20,040 nucleotides of DNA. Origin: Planctomycetaceae bacterium. Its GTDB lineage: Bacteria; Planctomycetota; Planctomycetia; Pirellulales; Lacipirellulaceae. The stretch lies in contig PATG01000117.1 in NCBI GenBank assembly GCA_002713555.1, forward strand, positions 1 to 20,040, read 5' to 3'. The position numbers and the translations under genes are program-made. Shown in pieces: positions 1 through 7,160 of this stretch; position 1 is the first letter of the stretch, and each line of letters begins with the position of its first letter. Under the pieces are notes generated by a model. The model was not told the DNA's origin. It searched no databases and saw nothing but the letters and a program-made list of their open reading frames with translations.

Positions 1-489
1 AATGAACCCGAGCAGGAATTATGGCAAGGCAAGTTTTCTAAAAAGTCCATGGTTGGTTCCTGGCTGGGGGCCGTTGCCTTTTCGCTGGAAATGTTTTTTG
101 TAGCCGCCATTTCTCGCTTTAGTGGGCCGGGTTGGCTTACCAGTCTGGTTGTGATTGTATTGGTTTGGCTAGGTTTATTGGCTCAGCTGTGGATCCGACA
201 ACTGAGTGAGCATTATTACCTTACCAACCAACGATTTATCCATGAAAGAGGTTTGTTGTGGAGAGAGATCAATTGCATTGAGGCTATAGATATTGATGAT
301 GTTTCGTTCCATCAAGGTCTGGTAGAACGATTGGTTGGTGTGGGTACGGTTTGTATCCGTTCAAGCGATCAGTCCCATCCAAAAATTGAATTGCCCGGTA
401 TAGAAGACGTCAATAGGATCGCCGATATGATTGACGGCGTGCGCCGTCACGAACGCCTCAAGCGGGGATTGCATGTCGAGGCTGTTTAG
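1..489 (+). CDS. PH-domain (bPH2/YdbS-like) membrane protein, 5' end outside window
   Basis: The reading frame is open from the first base, so the true start lies upstream; 162 residues are visible. The first of these (EPEQELWQG) resemble the beginning of bacterial PH-domain (DUF304/bPH2) proteins. Two hydrophobic segments follow, at about visible residues 19-38 and 47-67, and look like a membrane hairpin. The domain itself has the family's LTNQRFI motif, then a DIDDVSFHQGLVERLVGVGTV strand-turn region and a basic tail (RRHERLKRGLHVE). An internal ATG at 49 is unlikely to be the start because the family motif lies before it. The gene converges on rpoN, with only 7 bases between the two stop codons. 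Its function is unknown; such domains are thought to act at the membrane. The family call is fairly secure, the role is not. Confidence 0.72.
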   Translation, partial: NEPEQELWQGKFSKKSMVGSWLGAVAFSLEMFFVAAISRFSGPGWLTSLVVIVLVWLGLLAQLWIRQLSEHYYLTNQRFIHERGLLWREINCIEAIDIDDVSFHQGLVERLVGVGTVCIRSSDQSHPKIELPGIEDVNRIADMIDGVRRHERLKRGLHVEAV

Positions 490-496
490 TGGAGCG

Positions 497-2020
497 TTAT
501 TTTTTCGCTTCTGTCCAGTCGCGTCGTTGTCGACTGCTGAGAATATTCATGGCCTTGCGGTACTTTGTCACAGTACGACGAGCAACCTTGATACCATGTT
601 TCGCCAATTCCTCGACAAGTGCGTCGTCGCTAAAGGGCTTGGATTTGTTTTCTCCGTCCACAATCGCCTGTAATTTCAACCGGACTTTGTCCCAGGCCAC
701 CTCTTCGCCGTCGGCACTTGTCGTCCCGCCAACAAAAAATCGCTTGAGCGGAAATATGCCACGCGGCGATGCCATCCATTTGTCATCAACGGCACGGCTG
801 ACGGTCGTGACGTGCACGCCCACTTTGTCAGCGACTTGCTGCATTTTAAGAGGTTCAATGAACTCGGGGCCTTGGTCCAAGAATTTGATTTGATGATCAA
901 CAATTGCCTGCACAACTCGTGTCAGAGTGCTGCGACGCTGCTCGATCGCTTCAATAAGCCATTGGGCAGCATTAATTTTCTTTTTTATGTATTCACAAGT
1001 TTCTTTATCATCGGTAGCAATTGCTTGCTGCAGCATGGCGCGATGGCTTGGGCTAATGTAGAGTGATGGCAAATCTCCATCCTCCAGTCGTACTTCGTAG
1101 CCACCCTCTTCCAGGCGGTCGATGTAGACGTCTGGCGTAACGGTGGGAGCAAAGTTTTCATTGAACTCCGAACCTGGCTTGGGCTTTAAAGTGCGCAAAT
1201 CTTCCCAGGATTCTTTGATCGTTTCGATCGAAAATCCTGTTTTCTTTGAGATAAGAGGAAGGCGATTATTTTCTAGGTCTTCCAGGTGGTTTTCGATGAG
1301 CACTTGAAGCTCTTCATAAAATAAAAGTCCCGGTGTAAGTTGCATCAAGAGGCATTCTTTAAGGGACCGAGCTCCCACGCCAGGAGGATCTAACCGCTGG
1401 ATAATGGCCAGGGCTTTCTCTGCCAATTTGAGTTGCTCTTCTTGCCACGTACTGGCATCGCCATTGAGATCCAGAGGAGGAGCAGTGATTAATTCTTCCA
1501 GGGGTGCTTTGAGGTAGCCATTGCTGTCAAGATTATAAATCACACGCTCGCACATGTGACGCAGATCATCTTCCAAATCGTACCAACTCAATTGATGCTG
1601 CAAGTAGTCCAATAATGATTCGGGACGCGAGACCATGTTTGCCATCGCATCGTGACGACGGTCAGATTCAGCATCTATTTGTCCACGTGAAGGACGGCTC
1701 CGCTCTTCGTAATCATCAGGAAGATTCTCGGCCATATTCATAAGCCGTTCAAAATCTTCTTCGTTATTCGTGTCATCCTTAACAACCAATTCGCGCTCTG
1801 CTTCACTGGGAGCGTCCGGGCTGACTTTATCTTCCAGGGATGTTTCTAATTCACCTGTGGGCTCAACCTGATCGAGCACAGGATTATCTTCCATTTCCTG
1901 TTCAATGCGTTCCTGCAAAGCAATGATTGGCAACTGCAGGATCTCCATCGACTGGATCATCCGCGGTGCTAGCACCTGCTTTTGAGCCATCTGCATTTGT
2001 TGGCCAAAGGATAGTCGCAT
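497..2020 (-). CDS. rpoN: RNA polymerase sigma-54 factor RpoN
   Basis: Sigma-54 directs core RNA polymerase to -24/-12 promoters and needs an AAA+ enhancer-binding activator to melt DNA. The 507-residue product has all regions in order. The Gln/Leu-rich activator-interacting region is at about 1-50 (LAPRMIQSMEILQLP). A strongly acidic linker of about 60 residues follows, then the core-binding domain at about 115-310. A helix-turn-helix region lies near 370-395 (ADKVGVHVTTVSRAV). The RpoN box ARRTVTKYRK is at 480-489, matching the canonical ARRTVAKYRE signature except for Thr and Lys changes. It is slightly longer than the roughly 477-residue enterobacterial protein, mainly in the acidic linker. 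It lies downstream of ybaB on the same strand across a 263-base gap that holds a promoter-like sequence, so it is probably transcribed separately. No convincing -24/-12 site was seen in this window. Confidence 0.97.
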   Translation of the reverse strand: MRLSFGQQMQMAQKQVLAPRMIQSMEILQLPIIALQERIEQEMEDNPVLDQVEPTGELETSLEDKVSPDAPSEAERELVVKDDTNNEEDFERLMNMAENLPDDYEERSRPSRGQIDAESDRRHDAMANMVSRPESLLDYLQHQLSWYDLEDDLRHMCERVIYNLDSNGYLKAPLEELITAPPLDLNGDASTWQEEQLKLAEKALAIIQRLDPPGVGARSLKECLLMQLTPGLLFYEELQVLIENHLEDLENNRLPLISKKTGFSIETIKESWEDLRTLKPKPGSEFNENFAPTVTPDVYIDRLEEGGYEVRLEDGDLPSLYISPSHRAMLQQAIATDDKETCEYIKKKINAAQWLIEAIEQRRSTLTRVVQAIVDHQIKFLDQGPEFIEPLKMQQVADKVGVHVTTVSRAVDDKWMASPRGIFPLKRFFVGGTTSADGEEVAWDKVRLKLQAIVDGENKSKPFSDDALVEELAKHGIKVARRTVTKYRKAMNILSSRQRRDWTEAKK

Positions 2021-2077
2021 GGAATTGATTTTTGGGTACTGGAAATAAAGGATAATCAGCTTTTACGAACCTTCTGT

Positions 2078-2107
2078 AGCATAATGCAGTTCCCCGCCGA
2101 AGGTCAA
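2078..2107 (-). promoter_or_regulatory. Candidate sigma-70-type promoter of rpoN
   Basis: Reading toward rpoN, TTGACC (2102-2107) and TATGCT (2078-2083) are separated by 18 bases and stand about 60 bases before the rpoN ATG. Both hexamers fit the housekeeping consensus only partly. The rest of the 263-base ybaB-rpoN gap shows a small GCTGC/GCAGC hairpin near 2150-2167 without a T-tract, and nothing else recognisable. Confidence 0.38.
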
Positions 2108-2283
2108 ACTTCGCAGTAAAGCGTCACCAGAAGCATTGCTGGAGTTACCCGCTGCTATCAGGCGCAGCAAAACATGGAATCCCTGGCAATTCTACCTTGC
2201 GGCTAGCCCGGATTAAGTTTCCTGAGAGGCACCTGGCGTTGAAACCTGCAGATTTTTGGCCAAATGGGTTGAGTATTCAGGCT

Positions 2284-2646
2284 TTAATCGGTGAGTGGGT
2301 TTTCACCCGTTTGTTCCAGCGCATCGCTGAGGCCCGGGATATTGAGTCCGCCTGTGAGGGATTGCATTTGTTCGGCATGAAGCTGTTTGGCCTTGGCTTG
2401 TGCCGAATTGAAGGCTGCAGGCAGTAAGTCTTCAAGCAATTCACGATCCTTTTTTTCGATTAGACTTGGATCGATACGAACTGCTAAGACCTCTCCCAAC
2501 CCATTGGCTTCGATTTCGACCATGTCAGCACCAGCGCTACCGGTGACGCGTTTTTTCTTGAGCTCATCCGAAAGCTCTTGCATTTTGCTGCCCATTTCCT
2601 GGGCCTGTTTCATGAGATTGCCAATATTTCCTAAGCCCTTAAACAT
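2284..2646 (-). CDS. ybaB: YbaB/EbfC family nucleoid-associated protein
   Basis: This small DNA-binding protein of 120 residues belongs to the YbaB/EbfC family, whose members form tweezer-like dimers on DNA and are usually encoded right after dnaX. The start MFKGLGNIGNLMKQAQEM and the helical segment up to about residue 33 are typical. The central strands VEIEANGLGEVLAVRIDPSL and the following acidic helix (DRELLEDLLPAAFNSA) are also family hallmarks. A good ribosome-binding site (AAGGA, 5 bases before the ATG) supports this start. It follows dnaX by 81 bases on the same strand and is probably cotranscribed. recR, which often follows ybaB, is absent; rpoN is the next gene. Confidence 0.95.
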   Translation of the reverse strand: MFKGLGNIGNLMKQAQEMGSKMQELSDELKKKRVTGSAGADMVEIEANGLGEVLAVRIDPSLIEKKDRELLEDLLPAAFNSAQAKAKQLHAEQMQSLTGGLNIPGLSDALEQTGENPLTD

Positions 2647-2727
2647 GGGAGTCCTTTTAGTTTGAGGATTGCCTGATAATTATTGGTGCTGAAAAATCTA
2701 TTCCATGGAGCAGGTCGCGAGATTCAT

Positions 2728-4613
2728 TTACGTGGGCGCTTTTTTCTCGGGCGGTACGTAGCGAAGTTGTGTCGGGTCGCAGTCGAAGAGTTCCATCGCC
2801 TGTTTCACAAATGGTCGCGTGGCTAGGTCCGCCTGTTGTTGCCGACGGGATTTCGTTTTAATTTTGGGTTGCTGTGGAGAAGCGATTCGGTTACGCGTGT
2901 GTAGTACAAGGACAACTTTGGTACCGCAAGTGACTTGCAAGGCGTTTTCCAGGCGTGTGCGGTTATTTGCTTTTTCGCAGTACTCTCGATGGAAATTCTC
3001 GGCAAAGTAGAGTTTCAAACGGCCCTGCTCATCAACGAGAACCTCGTCGGCCTCGGCTGCGTGATCCATCAGCATACCCGTGAGTGATTCCAGAGTACGT
3101 TTCCAGATAGATTCGGCATTGTCTGGTGAAAGGGTCAGGGTATCCATGGCCTTTGTAGGCGGAATCTCTTCGGCAAGAGCAGCAGCACTTGCAGGTGGCT
3201 GCAAAGGGACGTTGCTGGCGTGCTCGGTGGCAACCTTCTGTGGGGATAAGTCAGCGGAAGGGGAACCCGGGCCCGCATTGGAAGTGCCCTGAGAAGGCGG
3301 TGCAGCCGCCAAAGAGGTAGTAGGAGAGTCGTTAGGAGTCGGGTCTGTGTCCCGACCCGTGGTTGCGATTTCAGGGCCGTTTTTTTTTACGAGGGTTTTG
3401 GGAGTGGTAGGCCGTACTGCAGCAGTGGGGGAGGTTTTTAATTGTTGGATGAGGTCCGCCAAGTCGTCCAAATTTTCAAGGTGACAAATCCGCACAAGAG
3501 CCATTTCGAGCAATGTACGCGCGTGTGTGCTGACTCGCATGCGCGCCGCCGTTTGGTCAAGTATTTGTACGATTGCCAAAAGCGTCTGGATACCCAACTG
3601 CTCAGCAATATTTTGGATTTCACGAAATTGCCCCGGTAGTGCATTGAGCATGCGCTCCGGATCACAGCCAACGGCCTGGGTCATGGCATCTCGGAAATAG
3701 CCAAGCAACTGATCCAAAAGCTGGCTTACCTCGGCCCCCTCAGCAATTGCACTTTCCAGTTCAACCAATGCACGTGCTGCATCGTGTTGGACAAGTGGAG
3801 CAACGAGCTGGCTTAATCGGGTTGCCGGAGCGATGCCCAGCATGGTTGTTACATCAGCCGATGTAATTGTCTGCGTGCCCGTAGAGAGCAATTGTTCAAG
3901 GAGGGACTGACTATCACGCATGGAACCAGCAGCACGCATGGCCAGAATATGCAGGGCATCTTCTTCGGCAGTGGCACCTTCGCTTTGTGCAATCTGTTGC
4001 AATCGTGCTTGAATGCTGGCCGTCTCGATACCTGCAAAATCATATCGCTGGCAACGCGATAAAATAGTAACCGGAATCTTATTTGGCTCAGTGGTTGCGA
4101 AAATGAATTTTACGTGCTCCGGCGGTTCTTCGAGCGTTTTTAGAAGCGCATTGAAGGCCTCTTTGGTAAGCATATGGACTTCGTCAATGATGTAGATCTT
4201 AAAGCGGGCTCGGCTTGGTCGCATGGCGACGTTTTGTCGGAGCTGACGAATTTCGTCAATTCCCCGATTACTCGCACCGTCGATCTCCAATACGTCAACA
4301 TCGTCTCCCGTGCTTACGCTTTGGCAAAGCTCACACTTATTGCAGGGAGTTGGAGAAGTGCCTTGAGAGCAATTGAGTGCCTTGGCAAGAATTCGGGCTG
4401 CCGAGGTTTTGCCCACCCCCTCGCCCCGGTAAAGAGATAAGCATGGCCAACACGGCCACTGGCAATGGCTTTGGAAAGTGCTTGCGAAACATGTTGCTGA
4501 CCGATCAGTTCCTCGAAGGTCTGCGGTCTATAGCGTCTGGCAACAACGACATATTCCTGGTCATTTTTGTCAGAATTACTGATTTCAAGGCTAGGTTCAG
4601 GAGTATCAGTCAT
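2728..4613 (-). CDS. dnaX: DNA polymerase III subunit tau (DnaX), one-base frame break in Walker A
   Basis: DnaX is the motor subunit of the clamp loader and, as full-length tau, links polymerase and helicase. With one missing base restored the protein would be 628 residues, close to the 643 of E. coli tau. Residues 20-66 ([27 protein letters not shown]) lie in one frame. From the GTG at 4416 the frame shifts and continues [16 protein letters not shown]. The break falls at a run of five G (coding strand, 4416-4420); six G would give an intact GARGVGKT Walker A. Further on are the zinc cysteines C82, C91, C94 and C97 (same spacing as E. coli), Walker [10 protein letters not shown], sensor 1 FIFATTEP and SRCQRYDF. 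A Pro/Thr/Ser-rich linker holds a nine-A run. An essential gene is unlikely to be dead, so a sequencing or assembly error is the simplest explanation of the break. Start ATG at 4613; no clear Shine-Dalgarno. Confidence 0.93.
3338..3388 (-). promoter_or_regulatory. Probable slippage site in dnaX producing a gamma-like short form
   Basis: The coding strand has nine consecutive A (3380-3388) read as GTA AAA AAA AAC at codons 409-412, in the linker after clamp-loader domain III. A -1 ribosomal slip, or insertion of one extra A in the transcript, changes the next codons to AAA CGG CCC TGA. Translation would then stop at 3371-3373 after about 415 residues, the size class of known gamma subunits (E. 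coli 431). A hairpin GTCGGG/CCCGAC with a 7-base loop (3338-3356) starts 23 bases downstream. That is farther than usual for a ribosomal stimulator, so transcriptional slippage as in Thermus thermophilus dnaX, also an A-run, is the nearer parallel. Production of the short form is inferred. Confidence 0.6.
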
Positions 4614-4651
4614 CGAAGCTCGAAACTATTTATTGAGTAGGACCGAAGCAG

Positions 4652-4797
4652 GAGAACTGCAAAGTTAAAAACCACCAGGGTCACTAAAAACACAAAGTTT
4701 GCGTCATTTAAATTACCGCGGATTTCCAAGGTTTTGATCCTGTTTCTTTTGTGGCCTTTGTGTACAACGTGGCTAGAAAAAGGACTTTGCAGTTCTC
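4652..4797. repeat. 146-base inverted-repeat element (MITE-like) upstream of dnaX
   Basis: Perfect 14-base inverted ends, GAGAACTGCAAAGT at 4652-4665 and its complement at 4784-4797, bound a 146-base AT-rich element. Inner arms also pair: ACACAAAG (4690-4697) with CTTTGTGT (4756-4763), and imperfect CCAC/GTGG segments between. The ACCACC...CACAAAG texture resembles dispersed intergenic repeats common in planctomycetes and related phyla, from memory rather than search. There is no coding content and no obvious target-site duplication. Part of TCTTGTAGAA at the right edge is duplicated at 4819-4828. Confidence 0.5.
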
Positions 4798-4903
4798 TTG
4801 TAGAACCGAGGCTATTATTCTTGTAGAAAAAAGCCGTGTGTCTTGCCAAGTTCCATACGGCTCATCGAATAAGGGACCACATCCTAAGATTCGAATCGCA
4901 AAA

Positions 4904-4909
4904 ATTATA
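4904..4909 (-). promoter_or_regulatory. Candidate -10 box (TATAAT) facing dnaX
   Basis: A perfect TATAAT reads toward dnaX, with a tandem repeat directly upstream in place of a recognisable -35 hexamer. It would give a leader of about 290 bases that contains the inverted-repeat element. Confidence is low because no -35 can be assigned. Confidence 0.25.
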
Positions 4910-4910
4910 T

Positions 4911-4950
4911 AGAGCCTTCAGCAACAGAGCCTTCAGCAACAGAGCCTTCA
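4911..4950. repeat. Short tandem repeat, 15-base unit, about 2.7 copies
   Basis: The unit GCAACAGAGCCTTCA occurs twice in full (4921-4935, 4936-4950), preceded by the last 10 bases of a further copy (4911-4920). Copies are identical. On the minus strand the array ends one base before a TATATAAT sequence, so copy-number change would alter what lies at the -35 position. No coding frame uses it. Confidence 0.8.
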
Positions 4951-4976
4951 GCTCAGCTACATAGCCATCGGCTAGT

Positions 4977-4991
4977 AAAAAAGCGTCACGC
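4977..4991 (-). terminator. Probable terminator of the SRP RNA
   Basis: Just after the closing stem of the SRP RNA, the minus strand reads GCGTGACGC followed by six T (4977-4982). The short GCG/CGC hairpin is weak by itself, but with the long SRP stem ahead of it and the T-tract it makes a reasonable intrinsic terminator. Confidence 0.5.
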
Positions 4992-5101
4992 GACTACCGA
5001 CGAGAGGCCCCCACACAAAGAAGCACAAGCTTATGGCTGCAGTGTTTCCACCCTGACCAGGTTCGCAAGGCCCCCATTGCAGAGGCCCCTCGTCGGTAGC
5101 C
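4992..5101 (-). ncRNA. ffs: Signal recognition particle RNA, small bacterial (4.5S) type
   Basis: The SRP RNA binds Ffh and helps target nascent membrane and secreted proteins to the translocase. On the minus strand the core reads CCTGGTCAGGGTGGAAACA then CTGCAGCC, which is the conserved SRP domain IV: GGTCAGG on the 5' side, a GGAA-type tetraloop (GTGGAAAC) and an AGCC on the 3' side. The ends pair through an 11-base stem, CTACCGACGAG (5089-5099) with CTCGTCGGTAG (4994-5004), continued by GGGGCC/GGCCCC-type pairs. The length of about 110 nt matches the Alu-less 4.5S class. It lies upstream of dnaX on the same strand, the same order as scr-dnaX in Bacillus. Exact ends are approximate. Confidence 0.93.
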
Positions 5102-5129
5102 CCAAGATCCCCTTCTGCTCAATGCCTCC

Positions 5130-5158
5130 TTTGTACGCTTCTGAAGGCATCTCGTCAA
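5130..5158 (-). promoter_or_regulatory. Candidate promoter of the SRP RNA
   Basis: On the minus strand TTGACG (5153-5158) and TACAAA (5130-5135) are spaced by 17 bases and lie about 30 bases before the mature SRP RNA 5' end. A second TTGACA (5162-5167) is present but has no -10 partner at normal spacing. A short 5' leader would have to be trimmed. Confidence 0.42.
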
Positions 5159-5253
5159 AGGTGTCAAGAAAGTGGTTTTTGGATTGCAGATTCAGGGGAG
5201 CATACTTAACGTAGTGGTTTGTGCTTTGATTTTTAGCAGCCGGTGACCAGTCG

Positions 5254-6171
5254 ATGATCGATTTTCAATCAGCAACTTGGAGAGACCTCTACCCCTTCGA
5301 GTCCCATTTCAGGCCTATTGGTGGCAGGCAATACCATTACCTTGACGAATACCTCCCCGACTCCGGCCAAAGGGCTGATGAAAATCCCCCCACACTGTTA
5401 TTTGTGCATGGCAACCCCACCTGGTCCTTCCATTGGCGTCGGCTCATCTTGGCTTTGCGTAGCAAATACCGCTGCATTGCTCCTGATCATCTGGGGTGTG
5501 GGGGTAGTGATTTGCAGCCTCATCCATTGCGAATATCTGACCACATTCAGAATTTGGTACAACTTGTCGAAGACCTGGATCTGAAGCGAATCACGCTCGT
5601 TGCGCAGGATTGGGGGGGGGCGATTGGACTGTGGGCAGTACTTCAAAAAATCGACCATTTTAATCGAATAGCCTTGTTCAATACGGGCGCATTTCCCCCT
5701 TGGTTCATTCCTTGGCGCATTCGTGTCTGCCGATGGCCCGTGGTGGGGCGTCTGGCCGTTCAGGGGGCCAACGCCTTTTCGCGGGCAGCACTCAAGATGA
5801 CTTTATCACGATCGCCACATCTCGATTCCCAGGTTGCCCAGGCTTATTTGGCGCCTTACTGCAATATGCGACAACGGGGAGCCGTGTATCAATTTGTTAA
5901 GGATATTCCTCTGTCTTCCAGGCATCCCTCCTGGCAAACGCTGGTAGACATCGAAGCGGGGCTGCCAAAACTGACAACTCTGCCAGTTCTCTTGACTTGG
6001 GGAATGCGCGATTGGTGTTTCACGCCCGCGTGTCTGGATAAGTTTTGTGAAATATGGCCCCAAGCAGAAGTGCAACGACTGGTGGACGTGGGGCACTGGG
6101 TTGTGGAAGATGCCCCTGCGGAGGCACTGTCCTTTCTGGAAGATTGGTTACAACGTACTGCTGAAGCATGA
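5254..6171 (+). CDS. oleB: OleB-type alpha/beta hydrolase (beta-lactone decarboxylase; haloalkane dehalogenase-like)
   Basis: The 305-residue product is an alpha/beta hydrolase of the haloalkane-dehalogenase group. Visible features are HGNPTWSFHWR (52-62; oxyanion/halide Asn54) and APDHLGCGGSD (76-86). The nucleophile elbow AQDWGGAIG gives Asp119 with the neighbouring Trp120, the second acid is Asp253 in WGMRDWCF, and the catalytic His281 is in VGHWVVEDAP. The Asp-His-Asp triad with an Asn-Trp pair is the subfamily III pattern, to which OleB enzymes are related. OleB removes CO2 from a beta-lactone to give a cis-olefin, the last step of head-to-head hydrocarbon synthesis. oleC and oleD elsewhere in the window favour OleB over a true dehalogenase. 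A run of nine G (5612-5620) encodes the elbow. The stop overlaps the next ATG (ATGA), so the two genes are translationally coupled. Confidence 0.8.
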   Translation: MIDFQSATWRDLYPFESHFRPIGGRQYHYLDEYLPDSGQRADENPPTLLFVHGNPTWSFHWRRLILALRSKYRCIAPDHLGCGGSDLQPHPLRISDHIQNLVQLVEDLDLKRITLVAQDWGGAIGLWAVLQKIDHFNRIALFNTGAFPPWFIPWRIRVCRWPVVGRLAVQGANAFSRAALKMTLSRSPHLDSQVAQAYLAPYCNMRQRGAVYQFVKDIPLSSRHPSWQTLVDIEAGLPKLTTLPVLLTWGMRDWCFTPACLDKFCEIWPQAEVQRLVDVGHWVVEDAPAEALSFLEDWLQRTAEA

Positions 6172-7055
6172 ACCCGGGAAATGTATACTCAACGACCAGA
6201 TTTCCACTCTCTTGCGGAATAGTTGCATCGTTGGCCTGCCTCTGGGAAGCAACGGCTCCCAAGCCAGGAAATGTCTATCCGGGGGCGGATTTTGAGGATG
6301 TCAGCTACACGGACTTTTTGACGAGTGCCGTCCTGGTGGGCCCTGTACTAGAACAGGTTTGCACCCTTGGTGTGGGCCAGACTGTACTGCAAGCAGTCGA
6401 GCTTACCCATGATGCTGTACGCTCAAACACAAATCTAGGAATCCTCTTGCTACTGGCGCCACTGGCCGCCGTTCCACAGGAAAAAAGACTCCCACAAGGA
6501 ATTGGCGAGGTTCTGCAGCAACTTAGCCCTCAGGACACAGAGCACGTTTATCAAGCAATAAAACGGGCCCAACCTGCTGGTCTTGGGCGTGTCGAGTCAG
6601 CCGATGTTCATGCAACCAACTCGTCGTATCCACCTCTTGTGGAAGCCATGCGGCTAGCATCCGAACGTGATTTGATAGCCAGGCAGTACGTCAACAATTT
6701 CGAGCAAGTTTTTTGCATTGCCACCCAAATTCTGGAATGTTACCAACTTGGTAATCCACTGGGAGGGGCGATTGTCCATGCTTACCTCACGCAGTTGGCG
6801 AGTTTTCATGATAGCTTGATCTCACGCAAATGCGGTTCCCGGGTAGCCCAACAGGTGTCCCAGCGGGCTGCCGAGGTGCTCGAAACGGGTAGGCCTGGCG
6901 AGGCTCCCTATGAGGCAGCCATCAAAGAACTCGACTTTTGGCTCCGGAGTGATGGCCATCGACTCAATCCTGGTACGTCTGCTGATCTGATTGCAGGAGG
7001 TATATTCGTCTTATTACGGGATCAGCGGATTGAATGGCCGGTAAGTTTTTTTTGA
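6168..7055 (+). CDS. CitG/MdcB-like triphosphoribosyl-dephospho-CoA synthase family protein
   Basis: The 295-residue, largely helical protein has the hallmarks of the CitG family, which joins dephospho-CoA to ATP-derived ribose for citrate or malonate lyase. Near the start is CLWEATAPKPGNVYPG (cf. the family's E-ATPKPG-V). Then come SNTNLGILLLLAPLA (the TN-x-x-G segment) and, near the end, LNPGTSADLIAGGIFVLL (cf. the family's P-G-x-x-AD). No citrate or malonate lyase gene is visible. Such orphan CitG homologues occur in archaea and in bacteria with tetrahydromethanopterin-linked C1 pathways, where another ribose-transfer substrate is plausible. That assignment is inference. It overlaps oleB by 4 bases and is followed, after about 105 bases, by a pterin-synthase homologue. 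Confidence 0.78.
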   Translation: MNPGNVYSTTRFPLSCGIVASLACLWEATAPKPGNVYPGADFEDVSYTDFLTSAVLVGPVLEQVCTLGVGQTVLQAVELTHDAVRSNTNLGILLLLAPLAAVPQEKRLPQGIGEVLQQLSPQDTEHVYQAIKRAQPAGLGRVESADVHATNSSYPPLVEAMRLASERDLIARQYVNNFEQVFCIATQILECYQLGNPLGGAIVHAYLTQLASFHDSLISRKCGSRVAQQVSQRAAEVLETGRPGEAPYEAAIKELDFWLRSDGHRLNPGTSADLIAGGIFVLLRDQRIEWPVSFF

Positions 7056-7160
7056 GGGACTCTTGATCGAATCGTACAGGTACTATTGACGGCGGCGCGG
7101 GCTCGGTAAGATTAATTGCGCTGCTGTCAACAAGCCCACGTCCTCTGCGTTGATTCTACT

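Noticed and set aside
2179..2200. Sigma-54-like TGGCA...TTGC near rpoN
   Set aside because: GG and GC are separated by 12 rather than 10 bases, and no downstream gene would be served on the plus strand.
4610..4849. 79-codon minus-strand frame over the inverted-repeat element
   Set aside because: Its sequence comes from the repeat arms, there is no family similarity or ribosome-binding site, and it overlaps the dnaX start.
7116..7160. Longer start for the pterin-synthase homologue
   Set aside because: The extra 15 residues (MRCCQQAHVLCVDST) show no family similarity; the ATG at 7161 gives the normal N-terminus.
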